Shown here: in pieces, positions 50,944-59,983 of the stretch
Numbering within the stretch: position 1 is the stretch's first letter
How the letters are laid out: the number at the start of each line of letters is the position of its first letter
NCBI GenBank assembly: GCA_902526075.1
Contig: CABZJM010000002.1
Span: 1-64,000, forward strand
Length of the DNA: 64,000 bases
Origin: an uncultured Bacteroidota bacterium
GTDB taxonomy: Bacteria; Bacteroidota; Bacteroidia; Flavobacteriales; Flavobacteriaceae
Direction of reading: 5' to 3'
Notes under the pieces: model-generated
The model's database searches: none
Told to the model about the DNA's origin: nothing
Seen by the model: the letters and a program-made list of their open reading frames with translations, nothing else
Position numbers and translations under genes: made by a program

Positions 50944-52284
50944 ATATTGCTTTTCCATCCTCTGTTTTTTTTCACTCAATTGAATTCTCACAAAGCCATC
51001 ATTATCAATATTTGTCAGCTTAGCTTGAACGATCTTGTTTGATAGTTTCGGACTCCATGGATGTCTGACCTTTACATAATTGTCCGTGTACCCATAAATA
51101 TATCCAAGTTTATTCTCTGACTCAAATAAAACAGGTTTCAACCTATTAATTTGAGAATAATAAAATATTTTACGCTTTTTTTCGGAAAGAGATCTTAACA
51201 TTTTACTTCTTTCATGTCTAATATTTTTAGGCACAGGATTTAGCATGTTTGATGCTTCGGTATTATCTCTTTCTGAATATGAAAAAACATGTAAATATGA
51301 AATATCTAGATTTAATAAAAAATTGTATGTTTCATGAAAGTCTGAATCTGTTTCACCAGGAAAGCCAACAATCACATCTACTCCAATGCATACATCACGA
51401 ATCTTTGAGTGAATATATCTGAGCCGATCTTCATAAAGCTCTTTTCTATATCGCCTCTTCATTAATCTTAGTATCTTATTTGAACCGCTTTGCAATGGAA
51501 TATGGAAATGAGGAACAAACAAGTTACTACTTGCTACAAAATCAATTATATCGTTTTTTAATAAATTAGGCTCAATTGATGAAATTCTAAATCTGTTGAT
51601 ATTTTTTGTTAAATCTAATTCTTTTATTAATTCAAGAAAGGTTGTTTCATGCCTCTTATTACCAAATTCTCCTTTGCCATAATCTCCAATATTTACTCCG
51701 GTTAAAATAATTTCTTTTATGTCTTTTGAGGCAATTTCAGAAACATTTATTTTGATATTTTCAAGGCTATCACTTCTCGAAAAACCTCTAGCATTTGGAA
51801 TTGTACAATATGTACATTTATAGTCACAACCATCCTGAACTTTTAAAAATGACCTTGTTCTGTCATCAACAGAGTAACTACTTTCATATTTTTTAACATC
51901 ATTAATGTCACAGGAGTAAACAAAGGTATTTGCTTTATCAAGTTGACAAATGTAATCTATTACATTAAATTTTTCATTTGCCCCTAATACCAAATCAACT
52001 CCAGGGATCTTGGAGATTGATTTAGGCTTAAGTTGTGCATAACATCCAACAACAATATTAAACGCATTAGGGTTGCTTTTTTTTGCTCTATTTAAAACGT
52101 TTTTAAACTTTTTGTCAGCATTGTCCGTAACAGAACATGTATTAATCACATAAAAATCTGCTTTTTTAGAAAAATCCGTTAATTCAAAACCATTTTCTAG
52201 AAATGATCTCGCAATGGTTGAAGTTTCTGTGAAATTTAACTTACAACCAAGAGTGTGAAAAGCGACTTTTTTCTTTGTTGACAT
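50920..52284 (-). CDS. mtaB: tRNA t6A37 methylthiotransferase MtaB
   Basis: A radical-SAM enzyme that adds a methylthio group to t6A37 of ANN-decoding tRNAs. The N-terminal MTTase domain has HTLGCKLNFTET and later Cys residues (NTCSVTDNADKKF, VVGCYAQLKP) for a second 4Fe-4S cluster. The radical-SAM triad is in QDGCDYKCTYCTIPNARGFS (about 150). A C-terminal TRAM-like strand region follows. The 454-residue length and the order fit MtaB over RimO and MiaB, though these relatives share the layout. Confidence 0.92.
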   Translation of the reverse strand: MSTKKKVAFHTLGCKLNFTETSTIARSFLENGFELTDFSKKADFYVINTCSVTDNADKKFKNVLNRAKKSNPNAFNIVVGCYAQLKPKSISKIPGVDLVLGANEKFNVIDYICQLDKANTFVYSCDINDVKKYESSYSVDDRTRSFLKVQDGCDYKCTYCTIPNARGFSRSDSLENIKINVSEIASKDIKEIILTGVNIGDYGKGEFGNKRHETTFLELIKELDLTKNINRFRISSIEPNLLKNDIIDFVASSNLFVPHFHIPLQSGSNKILRLMKRRYRKELYEDRLRYIHSKIRDVCIGVDVIVGFPGETDSDFHETYNFLLNLDISYLHVFSYSERDNTEASNMLNPVPKNIRHERSKMLRSLSEKKRKIFYYSQINRLKPVLFESENKLGYIYGYTDNYVKVRHPWSPKLSNKIVQAKLTNIDNDGFVRIQLSEKKQRMEKQYLDSNSNW

Positions 52285-52301
52285 ATAAATCTTATAAAAG
52301 G

Positions 52302-52317
52302 GTTGTAAATTTACAAC
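52302..52317. repeat. 16-bp perfect palindrome between mtaB and the peptide-binding gene
   Basis: GTTGTAAATTTACAAC is its own reverse complement. It lies in the 60-nt divergent gap between mtaB (-) and the solute-binding protein gene (+). It could be an operator for a dimeric regulator. Confidence 0.55.
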
Positions 52318-52344
52318 TAATTATGTTTCACAAAAAAATAAAGC

Positions 52345-53940
52345 TTGATATTTAAACAAAACATATTCGCAATAATATTAACAATACTTGTCTGCGTTTG
52401 CTCTTGTGAAGAGAGAAATTTAATTAATGAAAGTACTGTGTTTAGATATAATGAGCATAAAAATATTAATTCATTAGATCCAATTTTTGCCAAAGATATT
52501 GCAAATATTCAAGCGGTAAACCAACTATTTAATGGGCTGGTAGAAATGGATAATCAATTAAATGTTGTTCCATCCATAGCAAAAAGTTGGGAAATTTCAG
52601 AAAATGGCAAAATTTATTCCTTTAAAATTGATACTACAGTAAAGTTTCACCCTCACCCAAAACTCAAGAAAAGAAATGTTTCTGCATATGATTTTGAATA
52701 TAGTTTTAATAGATTATTAGATCCTAAAAACGCATCTCCCGGCAAGTGGGTCTTTGATAAAGTAAATACTTTCAAAGCAAAAAATGATTCGATATTTGAA
52801 ATCGAGCTTAAATTTCCATTTAATGCTTTTTTAGGCATTTTAACCATGAAATACTGCTCTGTTGTACCCAAAGATATTGTGGAGTATTACAAAGAAGACT
52901 TTAGATCAAATCCAATTGGCACAGGACCTTTTAAATTTAAAAGGTGGGAAGAAAATATCAAGTTAGTTTTGAGAAAAAACAATGATTATTTTCAGAAGGA
53001 TGTTAATGGATCACATTTACCATACCTAGAAGCTGTTTCGGTTACCTTTCTTCCTGAAAAACAAAGTGAATTTTTACAGTTGGTAAAAGGTAAAGTTGAT
53101 TTTATTTCTGGACTTGACAACTCATATAAAGACGAAATAATAAACAGTTATGGCGAGTTAAATGATGATTATGAAAATAAAATCAACATGTTGCGTGGTC
53201 CATACCTAAATACAGAATATTTAGCATTTTTCATGGAATCCGGAAAAAATGAAATTAAATCTGATTTGATAAGAAAAGCTATAAATATTGGATTTGATAA
53301 AGGAAAGATGATAAAATTTTTAAGAAATGGCGTAGGTATTCCAGCAAATGCTGGATTTATTCCGGTTGGATTACCTGGTTACAAAAAAAATAATATCAAT
53401 AAATATAATCCAGAGCTTGCAAAAAATTATGTTGAAAGATTTAAGGAAAAATTCAACATGTCCCCGTCTATTAAGCTTACGACATCCGGTAATTATCTAG
53501 ACTTTTGTGAATTTATTCAAAAAGAACTTGAAAAGCTGGGTATTGAGATTATTATAGATGTAATTCCAGGATCTGCATTAAAACAAGCTAAAGCCAACGG
53601 AAAATTGGATTTCTTTAGAGCCAGTTGGATTGCTGATTACCCTGATGCAGAAAATTACTTATCGCTTTTCTACAGCAAAAATTTTGCACCAAATGGACCA
53701 AACTATACTCATTTCAGCAATAATGAATATGATAAGATTTATGAGAATTCGTTAAGAGAAACTAACCCAGAAAAATCTAAATTGATTTATTCAAGACTTG
53801 ATTCAATAATTTCATCTAAATTTATTATAGTTCCACTGTTTTATGATGAGGTGATAAGGTTTGTTTCCAAAAATGTAGTTGGAATGGAAATAAATGCAAC
53901 AAATTTATTGGATTTAAGAAGGGTGAAAAAAAATAATTAG
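52345..53940 (+). CDS. Peptide/nickel-type ABC substrate-binding lipoprotein
   Basis: An SBP_bac_5 family periplasmic binding protein of 531 residues. The lipobox is VCSC (Cys about 21). Family segments: NINSLDPIFAKDIANIQAVN, SYAYDFEYSF-like SAYDFEYSFNRLLDP, IGTGPFKFKRWEENIKLVLR and the C-terminal ADYPDAENYLSLFYSKNFAP. It likely delivers oligopeptides to an Opp/Dpp permease, which is not in this window, so it is an orphan here. The start is TTG at 52345; no in-frame ATG lies ahead of the signal. Confidence 0.88.
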   Translation: MIFKQNIFAIILTILVCVCSCEERNLINESTVFRYNEHKNINSLDPIFAKDIANIQAVNQLFNGLVEMDNQLNVVPSIAKSWEISENGKIYSFKIDTTVKFHPHPKLKKRNVSAYDFEYSFNRLLDPKNASPGKWVFDKVNTFKAKNDSIFEIELKFPFNAFLGILTMKYCSVVPKDIVEYYKEDFRSNPIGTGPFKFKRWEENIKLVLRKNNDYFQKDVNGSHLPYLEAVSVTFLPEKQSEFLQLVKGKVDFISGLDNSYKDEIINSYGELNDDYENKINMLRGPYLNTEYLAFFMESGKNEIKSDLIRKAINIGFDKGKMIKFLRNGVGIPANAGFIPVGLPGYKKNNINKYNPELAKNYVERFKEKFNMSPSIKLTTSGNYLDFCEFIQKELEKLGIEIIIDVIPGSALKQAKANGKLDFFRASWIADYPDAENYLSLFYSKNFAPNGPNYTHFSNNEYDKIYENSLRETNPEKSKLIYSRLDSIISSKFIIVPLFYDEVIRFVSKNVVGMEINATNLLDLRRVKKNN

Positions 53941-54359
53941 AGATATTTTTTCATTACAACGTTATTTACCTCAAAACCATTCCTGCCGTAGAAATTAACC
54001 AAAGTTTCTTTACAAAAAAGTGTGATTCTGTAACATCCTTTATTTTTAGCAACTTTAATTAACTCTTTAATCAAAGAAACACCTATCATCTTTCCTCTAA
54101 CTTCTGAGTCAACAACAATATCCTCAATATGTCCAGCTACCTCTCCCCTAACCTTATTTTCAACAACAACACTTCCATATGCAACGATTTTATCATTACA
54201 TAAGCCTACAACAGAATTTGAACCGGTATTATTTATAAAATCACTCCAAGCTTTATCTTTGTCTATATTATCAATATCAATTTGTTTCAACTGATTTAGT
54301 AAAACAAAAACCAAATCTAAATCCTTTTTTTCAATATTTCTAAATATAACTTTTGACAT
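53937..54359 (-). CDS. GNAT acetyltransferase, GNA1-like
   Basis: A 140-residue N-acetyltransferase. The acetyl-CoA region reads EVAGHIEDIVVDSEVRGKMI, and GCYRITLFCKETLVNFYGRN then GFEVNNVVMKKYL follows. This resembles eukaryotic glucosamine-6-phosphate N-acetyltransferase GNA1 closely in the GHIEDIVVD segment. Substrate cannot be proved; amino acid or sugar phosphate acetylation are alternatives. It follows rpmE2 on the minus strand after a terminator and overlaps the preceding convergent gene by 4 nt. Confidence 0.82.
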   Translation of the reverse strand: MSKVIFRNIEKKDLDLVFVLLNQLKQIDIDNIDKDKAWSDFINNTGSNSVVGLCNDKIVAYGSVVVENKVRGEVAGHIEDIVVDSEVRGKMIGVSLIKELIKVAKNKGCYRITLFCKETLVNFYGRNGFEVNNVVMKKYL

Positions 54360-54394
54360 ATAAAAATTTATGATTTTGATAAATGTAAAAAAAA

Positions 54395-54418
54395 GCCTCT
54401 CAAATTTATTTAAGAGGC
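54395..54418 (-). terminator. Terminator of rpmE2
   Basis: GCCTCTCAAAT (54395-54405) and ATTTAAGAGGC (54408-54418) form a hairpin of up to 11 bp with one G-U pair, and a plus-strand A run before it gives the U tract on the minus transcript. Confidence 0.83.
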
Positions 54419-54440
54419 CTAGTAAATTCTTTAATCAATG

Positions 54441-54695
54441 TTATTTTTTGTTGAATTTAGCATACTTAGTCTTGAACTTATCAATTCTACCTGCAGTGTC
54501 CACCAACTTAGCTTTTCCTGTGTAATAAGGGTGAGAAGTTCTCGATATTTCTAACTTTACTAGTGGATACTCTACACCATCAACAGAAACAGTTTCACTT
54601 GTTTGTGCAGTCGATTTAGCTAAAAAAATATCATTGTTTGACATGTCTTTAAATGCAACAAGTCTGTAGTTTTCAGGGTGTATACCTTTTTTCAT
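54441..54695 (-). CDS. rpmE2: 50S ribosomal protein L31, type B
   Basis: An 84-residue large-subunit protein. The start MKKGIHPENYRLVAFKDM (ATG 54695) is the usual one; the 16 residues that an upstream in-frame start would add are not family-like. It shows ISRTSHPYYTGKAKLVDTAG (about 50-69) typical of L31 type B. The zinc-binding Cys of type A are absent. It ends in its own terminator. Confidence 0.96.
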   Translation of the reverse strand: MKKGIHPENYRLVAFKDMSNNDIFLAKSTAQTSETVSVDGVEYPLVKLEISRTSHPYYTGKAKLVDTAGRIDKFKTKYAKFNKK

Positions 54696-54786
54696 TTCAT
54701 TGATATTGAGGTGCAAATTTATTGATTTTTTAACACTAAACAATAATTGAAGAAAATTAATTTAATTTTTATGGGATATCGTTTTG

Positions 54787-54794
54787 TATATTTG
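54787..54794 (+). promoter_or_regulatory. -7 element upstream of the DUF4199 gene
   Basis: TATATTTG, 18 nt before ATG 54813, fits TAnnTTTG and supports that start over an upstream in-frame one. No -33 box is seen. Confidence 0.5.
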
Positions 54795-54812
54795 AAACAA
54801 ATTTGCAAAAGT

Positions 54813-55328
54813 ATGGAAACAAACTTAAAGAAAAATTCGATTGATCTTGGTGTTAAACTAGGTACACTTCTCTTTTTAGTTACGGCTGTAATTTATATTG
54901 TAGATGTAAAATTATTTACCAATTTCACTACAATGCTAGCCTACATGATACCAGCTCTAGCGTTTAGCATATACTCTGTTTTTAGTGCAAGAAAGCTTCA
55001 AAATCAAATAATATCTTTCAAAGAGGCATTTCTAGCATATTTTTTATGCATCGCGATTGGATACTTGATATTGACAATGGGTAATATTGCGCTTTTTAAG
55101 TTTATAGACCCAGCAGCAGCGGATCTTATACATGAAGAAATAATGATAACATCTAAAGAAATGCTGGAAAATTTTGGCACCCCATCTGATGTCATTTCTG
55201 CTACTATGGATGAGATGCAAAATAATCACTCCTTTTCTTATGCGGCTATTTTCCAAAACTATGCTAATGCACTTTTGAGAAATGCTATTTTCGGCCTAAT
55301 AATCGCCGCAATTTTTAAAAAATCATAA
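54813..55328 (+). CDS. DUF4199 membrane protein
   Basis: A 171-residue inner-membrane protein with four hydrophobic segments (about 14-35, 38-58, 72-92, 148-168). Start METNLKKNSIDLGVKLGTLL is preferred to an upstream in-frame codon because the -7 box lies only 18 nt ahead. The family is Bacteroidota-specific and of unknown function. It is followed by a GT2 gene 6 nt downstream; the pair is a common neighbourhood in this phylum. Confidence 0.88.
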   Translation: METNLKKNSIDLGVKLGTLLFLVTAVIYIVDVKLFTNFTTMLAYMIPALAFSIYSVFSARKLQNQIISFKEAFLAYFLCIAIGYLILTMGNIALFKFIDPAAADLIHEEIMITSKEMLENFGTPSDVISATMDEMQNNHSFSYAAIFQNYANALLRNAIFGLIIAAIFKKS

Positions 55329-55334
55329 TATCTA

Positions 55335-56282
55335 ATGAATATTTCTGTAGTTATACCTCTTTTAAATGAAAAGGAATCGCTTTTAGAACTAACTGATTCT
55401 CTAAAAGATATTATGAAAAGTTATAACTTTTCATATGAAATCATTTTCATTGATGATGGAAGTAGTGATAATTCATGGAATATTATAGAAGAACTTTCAT
55501 CTAAATCAAACACAATAAAAGGTATAAAATTTCACAGAAATTATGGAAAATCTCAGGCACTTCATGCAGGGTTTCTAAAGTCTCAAGGGCAAGTGATTTT
55601 TACAATGGATGCTGACCTTCAAGATGATCCGAAGGAAATCCCTGCCATGTATGACATGATTATGAACGATAATTTTGATCTTGTTTCAGGCTGGAAGAAA
55701 AAAAGATTTGATTCAGTGATATTTAAAAATATACCATCAAAAATTTTCAATTTTGCAGCAAGAACTACCTCAGGAATTAAGCTAAATGATTTTAACTGTG
55801 GATTAAAGGCTTTTAAAAAAGATGTTGTTAAAAGTATAAATGTTTACGGAGAGATGCACAGGTATATTCCCATTCTAGCAAAAAATGAAGGTTATAAAAA
55901 AATTGGAGAAAAAATTGTCAATCACAGAGCTAGAAAATATGGGAAAACAAAATTTGGACCTAGTAGGTTTTTATATGGTTTTCTTGATCTGTTAACCATA
56001 TGGTTTATTTCAAGTTTCGGTAAACGACCAATGCATTTGTTTGGCTCACTGGGGCTTATTTTAATTACTACAGGATTTTTATTTGCGGCTTATCTTGGAT
56101 ATGATAAAATAATCCTAAATCCTGGGGGTAGACTTATCACCGAAAGACCAGAATTTTACATCAGTTTAGTTACTATGATTATTGGGAGTCAGTTCTTCTC
56201 AATGGGTTTTATTGGAGAACTAATGCTAAAAAGCATTAATCAAAAGCCTCAGTACATAATTCAGAAGCAAACAAATTTGTGA
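55335..56282 (+). CDS. Family 2 glycosyltransferase, membrane-anchored (GtrB/DPM1-like)
   Basis: Transfers a sugar from a nucleotide donor to a lipid carrier or glycan at the inner face of the inner membrane. The 315 residues begin with VVIPLLNEKESLLEL (5-19). FIDDGSSDNSW and MDADLQDDP carry the nucleotide and metal-binding Asp. Two C-terminal hydrophobic helices (about 235-260 and 275-300) anchor it. This layout is typical of polyprenyl-phosphate glycosyltransferases. It lies 6 nt after the DUF4199 gene. Confidence 0.9.
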   Translation: MNISVVIPLLNEKESLLELTDSLKDIMKSYNFSYEIIFIDDGSSDNSWNIIEELSSKSNTIKGIKFHRNYGKSQALHAGFLKSQGQVIFTMDADLQDDPKEIPAMYDMIMNDNFDLVSGWKKKRFDSVIFKNIPSKIFNFAARTTSGIKLNDFNCGLKAFKKDVVKSINVYGEMHRYIPILAKNEGYKKIGEKIVNHRARKYGKTKFGPSRFLYGFLDLLTIWFISSFGKRPMHLFGSLGLILITTGFLFAAYLGYDKIILNPGGRLITERPEFYISLVTMIIGSQFFSMGFIGELMLKSINQKPQYIIQKQTNL

Positions 56283-56348
56283 TTAATTTAACAACTTATC
56301 TATAAAGTATTCTCTTCTATAAGCATAATTTTGAAGTCAATTTGTTCA

Positions 56349-58058
56349 ATGAATAACACGGTAAAAAAAAATATTGAAGAGTGGTCAAATCACCCATTTT
56401 GTGAAGAAACACAAAATAAACTAAATCATTTAAAAAATGATAAAGTCAAATTAAATGACGCTTTCTGTAAAAATTTAGAGTTTGGAACAGGGGGAATGAG
56501 AGGGTTAATGGGAGTTGGAACAAACAGAATAAATAAATATACAATTGGAAAAAATACTCAAGGAATTTCAAACTTTATAAATAGCAATTACCGTGTTAAT
56601 AAATCAGTTGTAATTGCTTATGATTGCAGGAATAATAGCAGTGAATTAGCAAAAATTGTTGCTAAAGTATTTTCTGCTAATAAAATCATGGTCTACCTAT
56701 TTTCAGGAATGAGACCAACACCTGAGCTTTCGTACGCGGTAAGAAAATTAAATTGTTTTTGTGGAATTGTTTTAACAGCCTCTCACAATCCTCCTGAGTA
56801 TAATGGATTTAAAGTATATTGGAAAGATGGGGGGCAAATAGTCCCTCCAATCGATAACTTATTAATATCCGAAATTGAAAAGTTAAAATTCAAAGATATA
56901 AATTTTAATTCCAGAGCAGAATTAATAGAAATAATAGATAAAGAAATCGATAAGCCGTTTATTAATAAATGCTTAGAAAATGCAATCGATAAAGATGTAA
57001 AAAACAGAAATGATATTAAAATTGTATTCACTGCTTTGCACGGGACCTCAGCCACAATAATTCCGACATTACTAAAAAAAGCAGGTTATGAAAATGTTAA
57101 TTATGTAAAATCTCAAATGATTGCTGATGGTAATTTTAGCACTGTTAAATCTCCAAATCCTGAAGAAATTGAGTCATTATATCTTGCCTTAAAGCTTGGC
57201 AATAAAGAAAAAGCTGACATAGTCATCGGTACTGATCCGGATGCTGACAGACTGGGTATAGCAATTAGAGACTTAAAAAATGATTTAACATTGATTAATG
57301 GAAATCAACTGATGGTTTTGATGTTTAATTACATTCTCGATAAAAAGAAATTAGAAAAAACATTAAATAAAAATCATTTTTTAGCATCAACAATAGTTTC
57401 CACTCCAATGATTAAAAATATCGCAAAATATTATAATGTTGATTGTAAATTAAGCCTAACAGGATTTAAATGGATTGCTAAAATGATAGAAGATTTTCCA
57501 AATCAAAAATTTGTGATTGGTGGTGAAGAAAGCTTTGGTTTAATGATTGGTGATACTGTTAGAGATAAAGATGCTATAACCGCCAGCTTAGCAGCTTGTG
57601 AAATGATTTCTTACTACAAACAAAAAAATTCTTCAGCTTTCAAAGAGTTAATAAAACTCTATTGCCTACACGGTTTTTACAAAGAAAAATTAGTTTCAAT
57701 AGTTAAAGACGGAGAAAAGGGGCAAAATGAAATAAAAAAAATAATTAATGGTTTTAGAAAAAACCCCCTTAATTTTATTCTAGGATCCAAGGTTAAATAT
57801 TTTTGCGATTATGCAATTTCATTAAAGAAAAATTTAATTAATGGTGTTGCTGAAAAAATTAGTTTACCTAAATCAAATGTTATTGAATTTGAATCAGTTG
57901 ATGGATGTAAAATAATTTTAAGGCCAAGCGGTACTGAGCCTAAAATTAAAATGTATATTTCTATAAATGAAGCTTTAAATAGTGTTAATGAATTTGAAAA
58001 AGTTGATAAAAACTTGAATGATAAGATTGAAAGAATTATCAAAAGTATTGGTTTATGA
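56349..58058 (+). CDS. Phosphoglucomutase/phosphomannomutase
   Basis: Interconverts hexose 1- and 6-phosphates. The 569 residues from ATG 56349 hold the phosphoserine loop TASHNPPEYNGFKVYW (about 142-157, catalytic Ser), the metal loop GTDPDADRLG (about 300) and the sugar-binding GGEESFGLM (about 395). The C-terminal phosphate-binding loop is RPSGTEPKIKMYI (about 535). It is the long type common in Bacteroidota. It overlaps the ABC exporter gene by 4 nt (ATGA). Confidence 0.94.
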   Translation: MNNTVKKNIEEWSNHPFCEETQNKLNHLKNDKVKLNDAFCKNLEFGTGGMRGLMGVGTNRINKYTIGKNTQGISNFINSNYRVNKSVVIAYDCRNNSSELAKIVAKVFSANKIMVYLFSGMRPTPELSYAVRKLNCFCGIVLTASHNPPEYNGFKVYWKDGGQIVPPIDNLLISEIEKLKFKDINFNSRAELIEIIDKEIDKPFINKCLENAIDKDVKNRNDIKIVFTALHGTSATIIPTLLKKAGYENVNYVKSQMIADGNFSTVKSPNPEEIESLYLALKLGNKEKADIVIGTDPDADRLGIAIRDLKNDLTLINGNQLMVLMFNYILDKKKLEKTLNKNHFLASTIVSTPMIKNIAKYYNVDCKLSLTGFKWIAKMIEDFPNQKFVIGGEESFGLMIGDTVRDKDAITASLAACEMISYYKQKNSSAFKELIKLYCLHGFYKEKLVSIVKDGEKGQNEIKKIINGFRKNPLNFILGSKVKYFCDYAISLKKNLINGVAEKISLPKSNVIEFESVDGCKIILRPSGTEPKIKMYISINEALNSVNEFEKVDKNLNDKIERIIKSIGL

Positions 58059-59881
58059 ACACAAACTACTTTAATAGAATATTTGAATATGCATGGGTGC
58101 ATAAAAAATACTTCATACTAAATATCATATCTAATGTTTTTTATGCCTTCTTTGGAACCCTTTCAATGATTTCATTATTCCCCATGTTAAAAGTTCTTTT
58201 TAATCAAACAGAGCAACTAAATCAACCTCCTGTTTGGGAAGGTATTTCTGAGATTACAAGTTTTGTCCAAAATTATCTAAATTATTTTGTTACGACCAAA
58301 AAAGCTGCTGGTAGTGATGATGTACTAATCTTCATGGTTTCAATAATCATTGTTACTTTTTTACTTAAAAATATCTTTAATTATTTAGCAATGTACTTTA
58401 TAACATTTCTGAGAAATGGAGTTGTTAGAAATATCAGAAATGAAATATATGGTCAAATCATCAAATTATCACTTTCGTTCTATTCAGAGAAAAAAAGAGG
58501 AGATATTGTAGCTAGAATTTCATCTGATGTTCAAGAATTGGACAACTCATTTCTTTCAATATTTGAATTAATTGTAAAAGATCCACTTATGGTTTTATTT
58601 ACACTTATTTCAATGTTTTTGATTAGCCCAAAACTAAGCTTATTTGTAATTATCTTTATACCACTCTGCGGGTTTGTAATTTCTGTTGTAGGAAAATCAC
58701 TTAGAAGAAAATCTCTCAAGGTTCAAAAAGAACAAGGTCAATTTATTTCTCTAGTTGATGAAACTCTTTTAGGTATGAAAATCCTTAAGATTTTTAACGC
58801 AGAGAGTAAGTTTTTAGATAAATTTACAAATTCAACAAAAAGATTTTATCAGTTTTCAAATAGTGTTTTAAATAGAAAAAATCTAGCAAGTCCTCTTAGT
58901 GAGTTTTTAGGAATTTCATCAATAGCTGGAGTGTTATGGTTTGGTGGAATCATGGTGCTTAATGAAAATTCACTAGATGCAAGTGCATTCATCGTATATC
59001 TTGGACTTGCATATAATATTTTAACACCTGCAAAATCACTTAGCAGAGCAACTTACAAGGTAAAAAAGGCCTCTGCGGCTGCACAAAGAATATTTCATGT
59101 TATTGATAATGAAACGGTAGTTAACGAAGAGCCAAATGCTAAAAATATTAATTCTTTTACTGAAAAAATTGAGATCAAAAATATGTCATTTTCATATGAT
59201 GATGAAAATGTTTTACACGACTTAAATTTATCTATATCAAAAGGGAAAAATATTGCACTAGTTGGTCAATCTGGTAGTGGAAAGTCAACAATTGCAAATC
59301 TAATATGTAGATTTTACGATGTGGACTCTGGATCAATTAATATTGATGGACAAAACATTAAAAATTTTAAAAAGAAATCACTAAGAGAGTTAATTGGATT
59401 GGTAACACAGGACTCAATTTTATTTAATGATTCAATAAAAAACAATCTTTTAATTGCTAAACCAAATGCTGCAGATGATGAATTAAATGATTGTTTAAAA
59501 ATTGCTAATGCCTGGGAGTTTGTAAATAAATTACCCAAGGGTATTGATAGTAATATAGGAGATTCTGGAAACAAGTTATCTGGAGGTCAAAAACAAAGGT
59601 TGAGTATAGCTCGTGCAGTTTTAAAAAATCCTCCAATTTTAGTTTTAGATGAAGCTACCTCTGCCCTTGATAGTGAAAGTGAAAAACTTGTTCAAAATGC
59701 ATTGGATAATCTTATGAAAAATAAGACTTCAATCGTAATAGCACATAGATTATCAACCATACAAAATGCTGATAGTATAATTGTTTTAGATAAGGGTAGG
59801 ATAATAGAATCAGGAGTTCATAAAGACTTGATGAAAAAGGGCGGAATTTACAGCAATCTGGTTAAAATGCAATCTATTTAA
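58055..59881 (+). CDS. MsbA-like ABC exporter, fused TMD-NBD
   Basis: A homodimeric ABC exporter of 608 residues, probably moving lipids or lipid-linked glycans over the inner membrane. The membrane domain (about 15-330) has six segments. The ATPase domain has Walker A GQSGSGKST (about 403-411), Q-loop GLVTQDSILF, signature LSGGQKQRLSIARA (about 508) and Walker B LVLDEATSALDSES (about 529), followed by the H-loop AHRLSTI. It is coupled to the phosphohexomutase gene. Confidence 0.93.
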   Translation: MNTNYFNRIFEYAWVHKKYFILNIISNVFYAFFGTLSMISLFPMLKVLFNQTEQLNQPPVWEGISEITSFVQNYLNYFVTTKKAAGSDDVLIFMVSIIIVTFLLKNIFNYLAMYFITFLRNGVVRNIRNEIYGQIIKLSLSFYSEKKRGDIVARISSDVQELDNSFLSIFELIVKDPLMVLFTLISMFLISPKLSLFVIIFIPLCGFVISVVGKSLRRKSLKVQKEQGQFISLVDETLLGMKILKIFNAESKFLDKFTNSTKRFYQFSNSVLNRKNLASPLSEFLGISSIAGVLWFGGIMVLNENSLDASAFIVYLGLAYNILTPAKSLSRATYKVKKASAAAQRIFHVIDNETVVNEEPNAKNINSFTEKIEIKNMSFSYDDENVLHDLNLSISKGKNIALVGQSGSGKSTIANLICRFYDVDSGSINIDGQNIKNFKKKSLRELIGLVTQDSILFNDSIKNNLLIAKPNAADDELNDCLKIANAWEFVNKLPKGIDSNIGDSGNKLSGGQKQRLSIARAVLKNPPILVLDEATSALDSESEKLVQNALDNLMKNKTSIVIAHRLSTIQNADSIIVLDKGRIIESGVHKDLMKKGGIYSNLVKMQSI

Positions 59882-59983
59882 ATAGCCTGTTTAAAAGAGG
59901 TGAATAACTATTTATTTTAGTCAATTTATTTTGATAATTAATAAATTAATTTCGATTAATTTTAGCAATCATATTAATATCAA

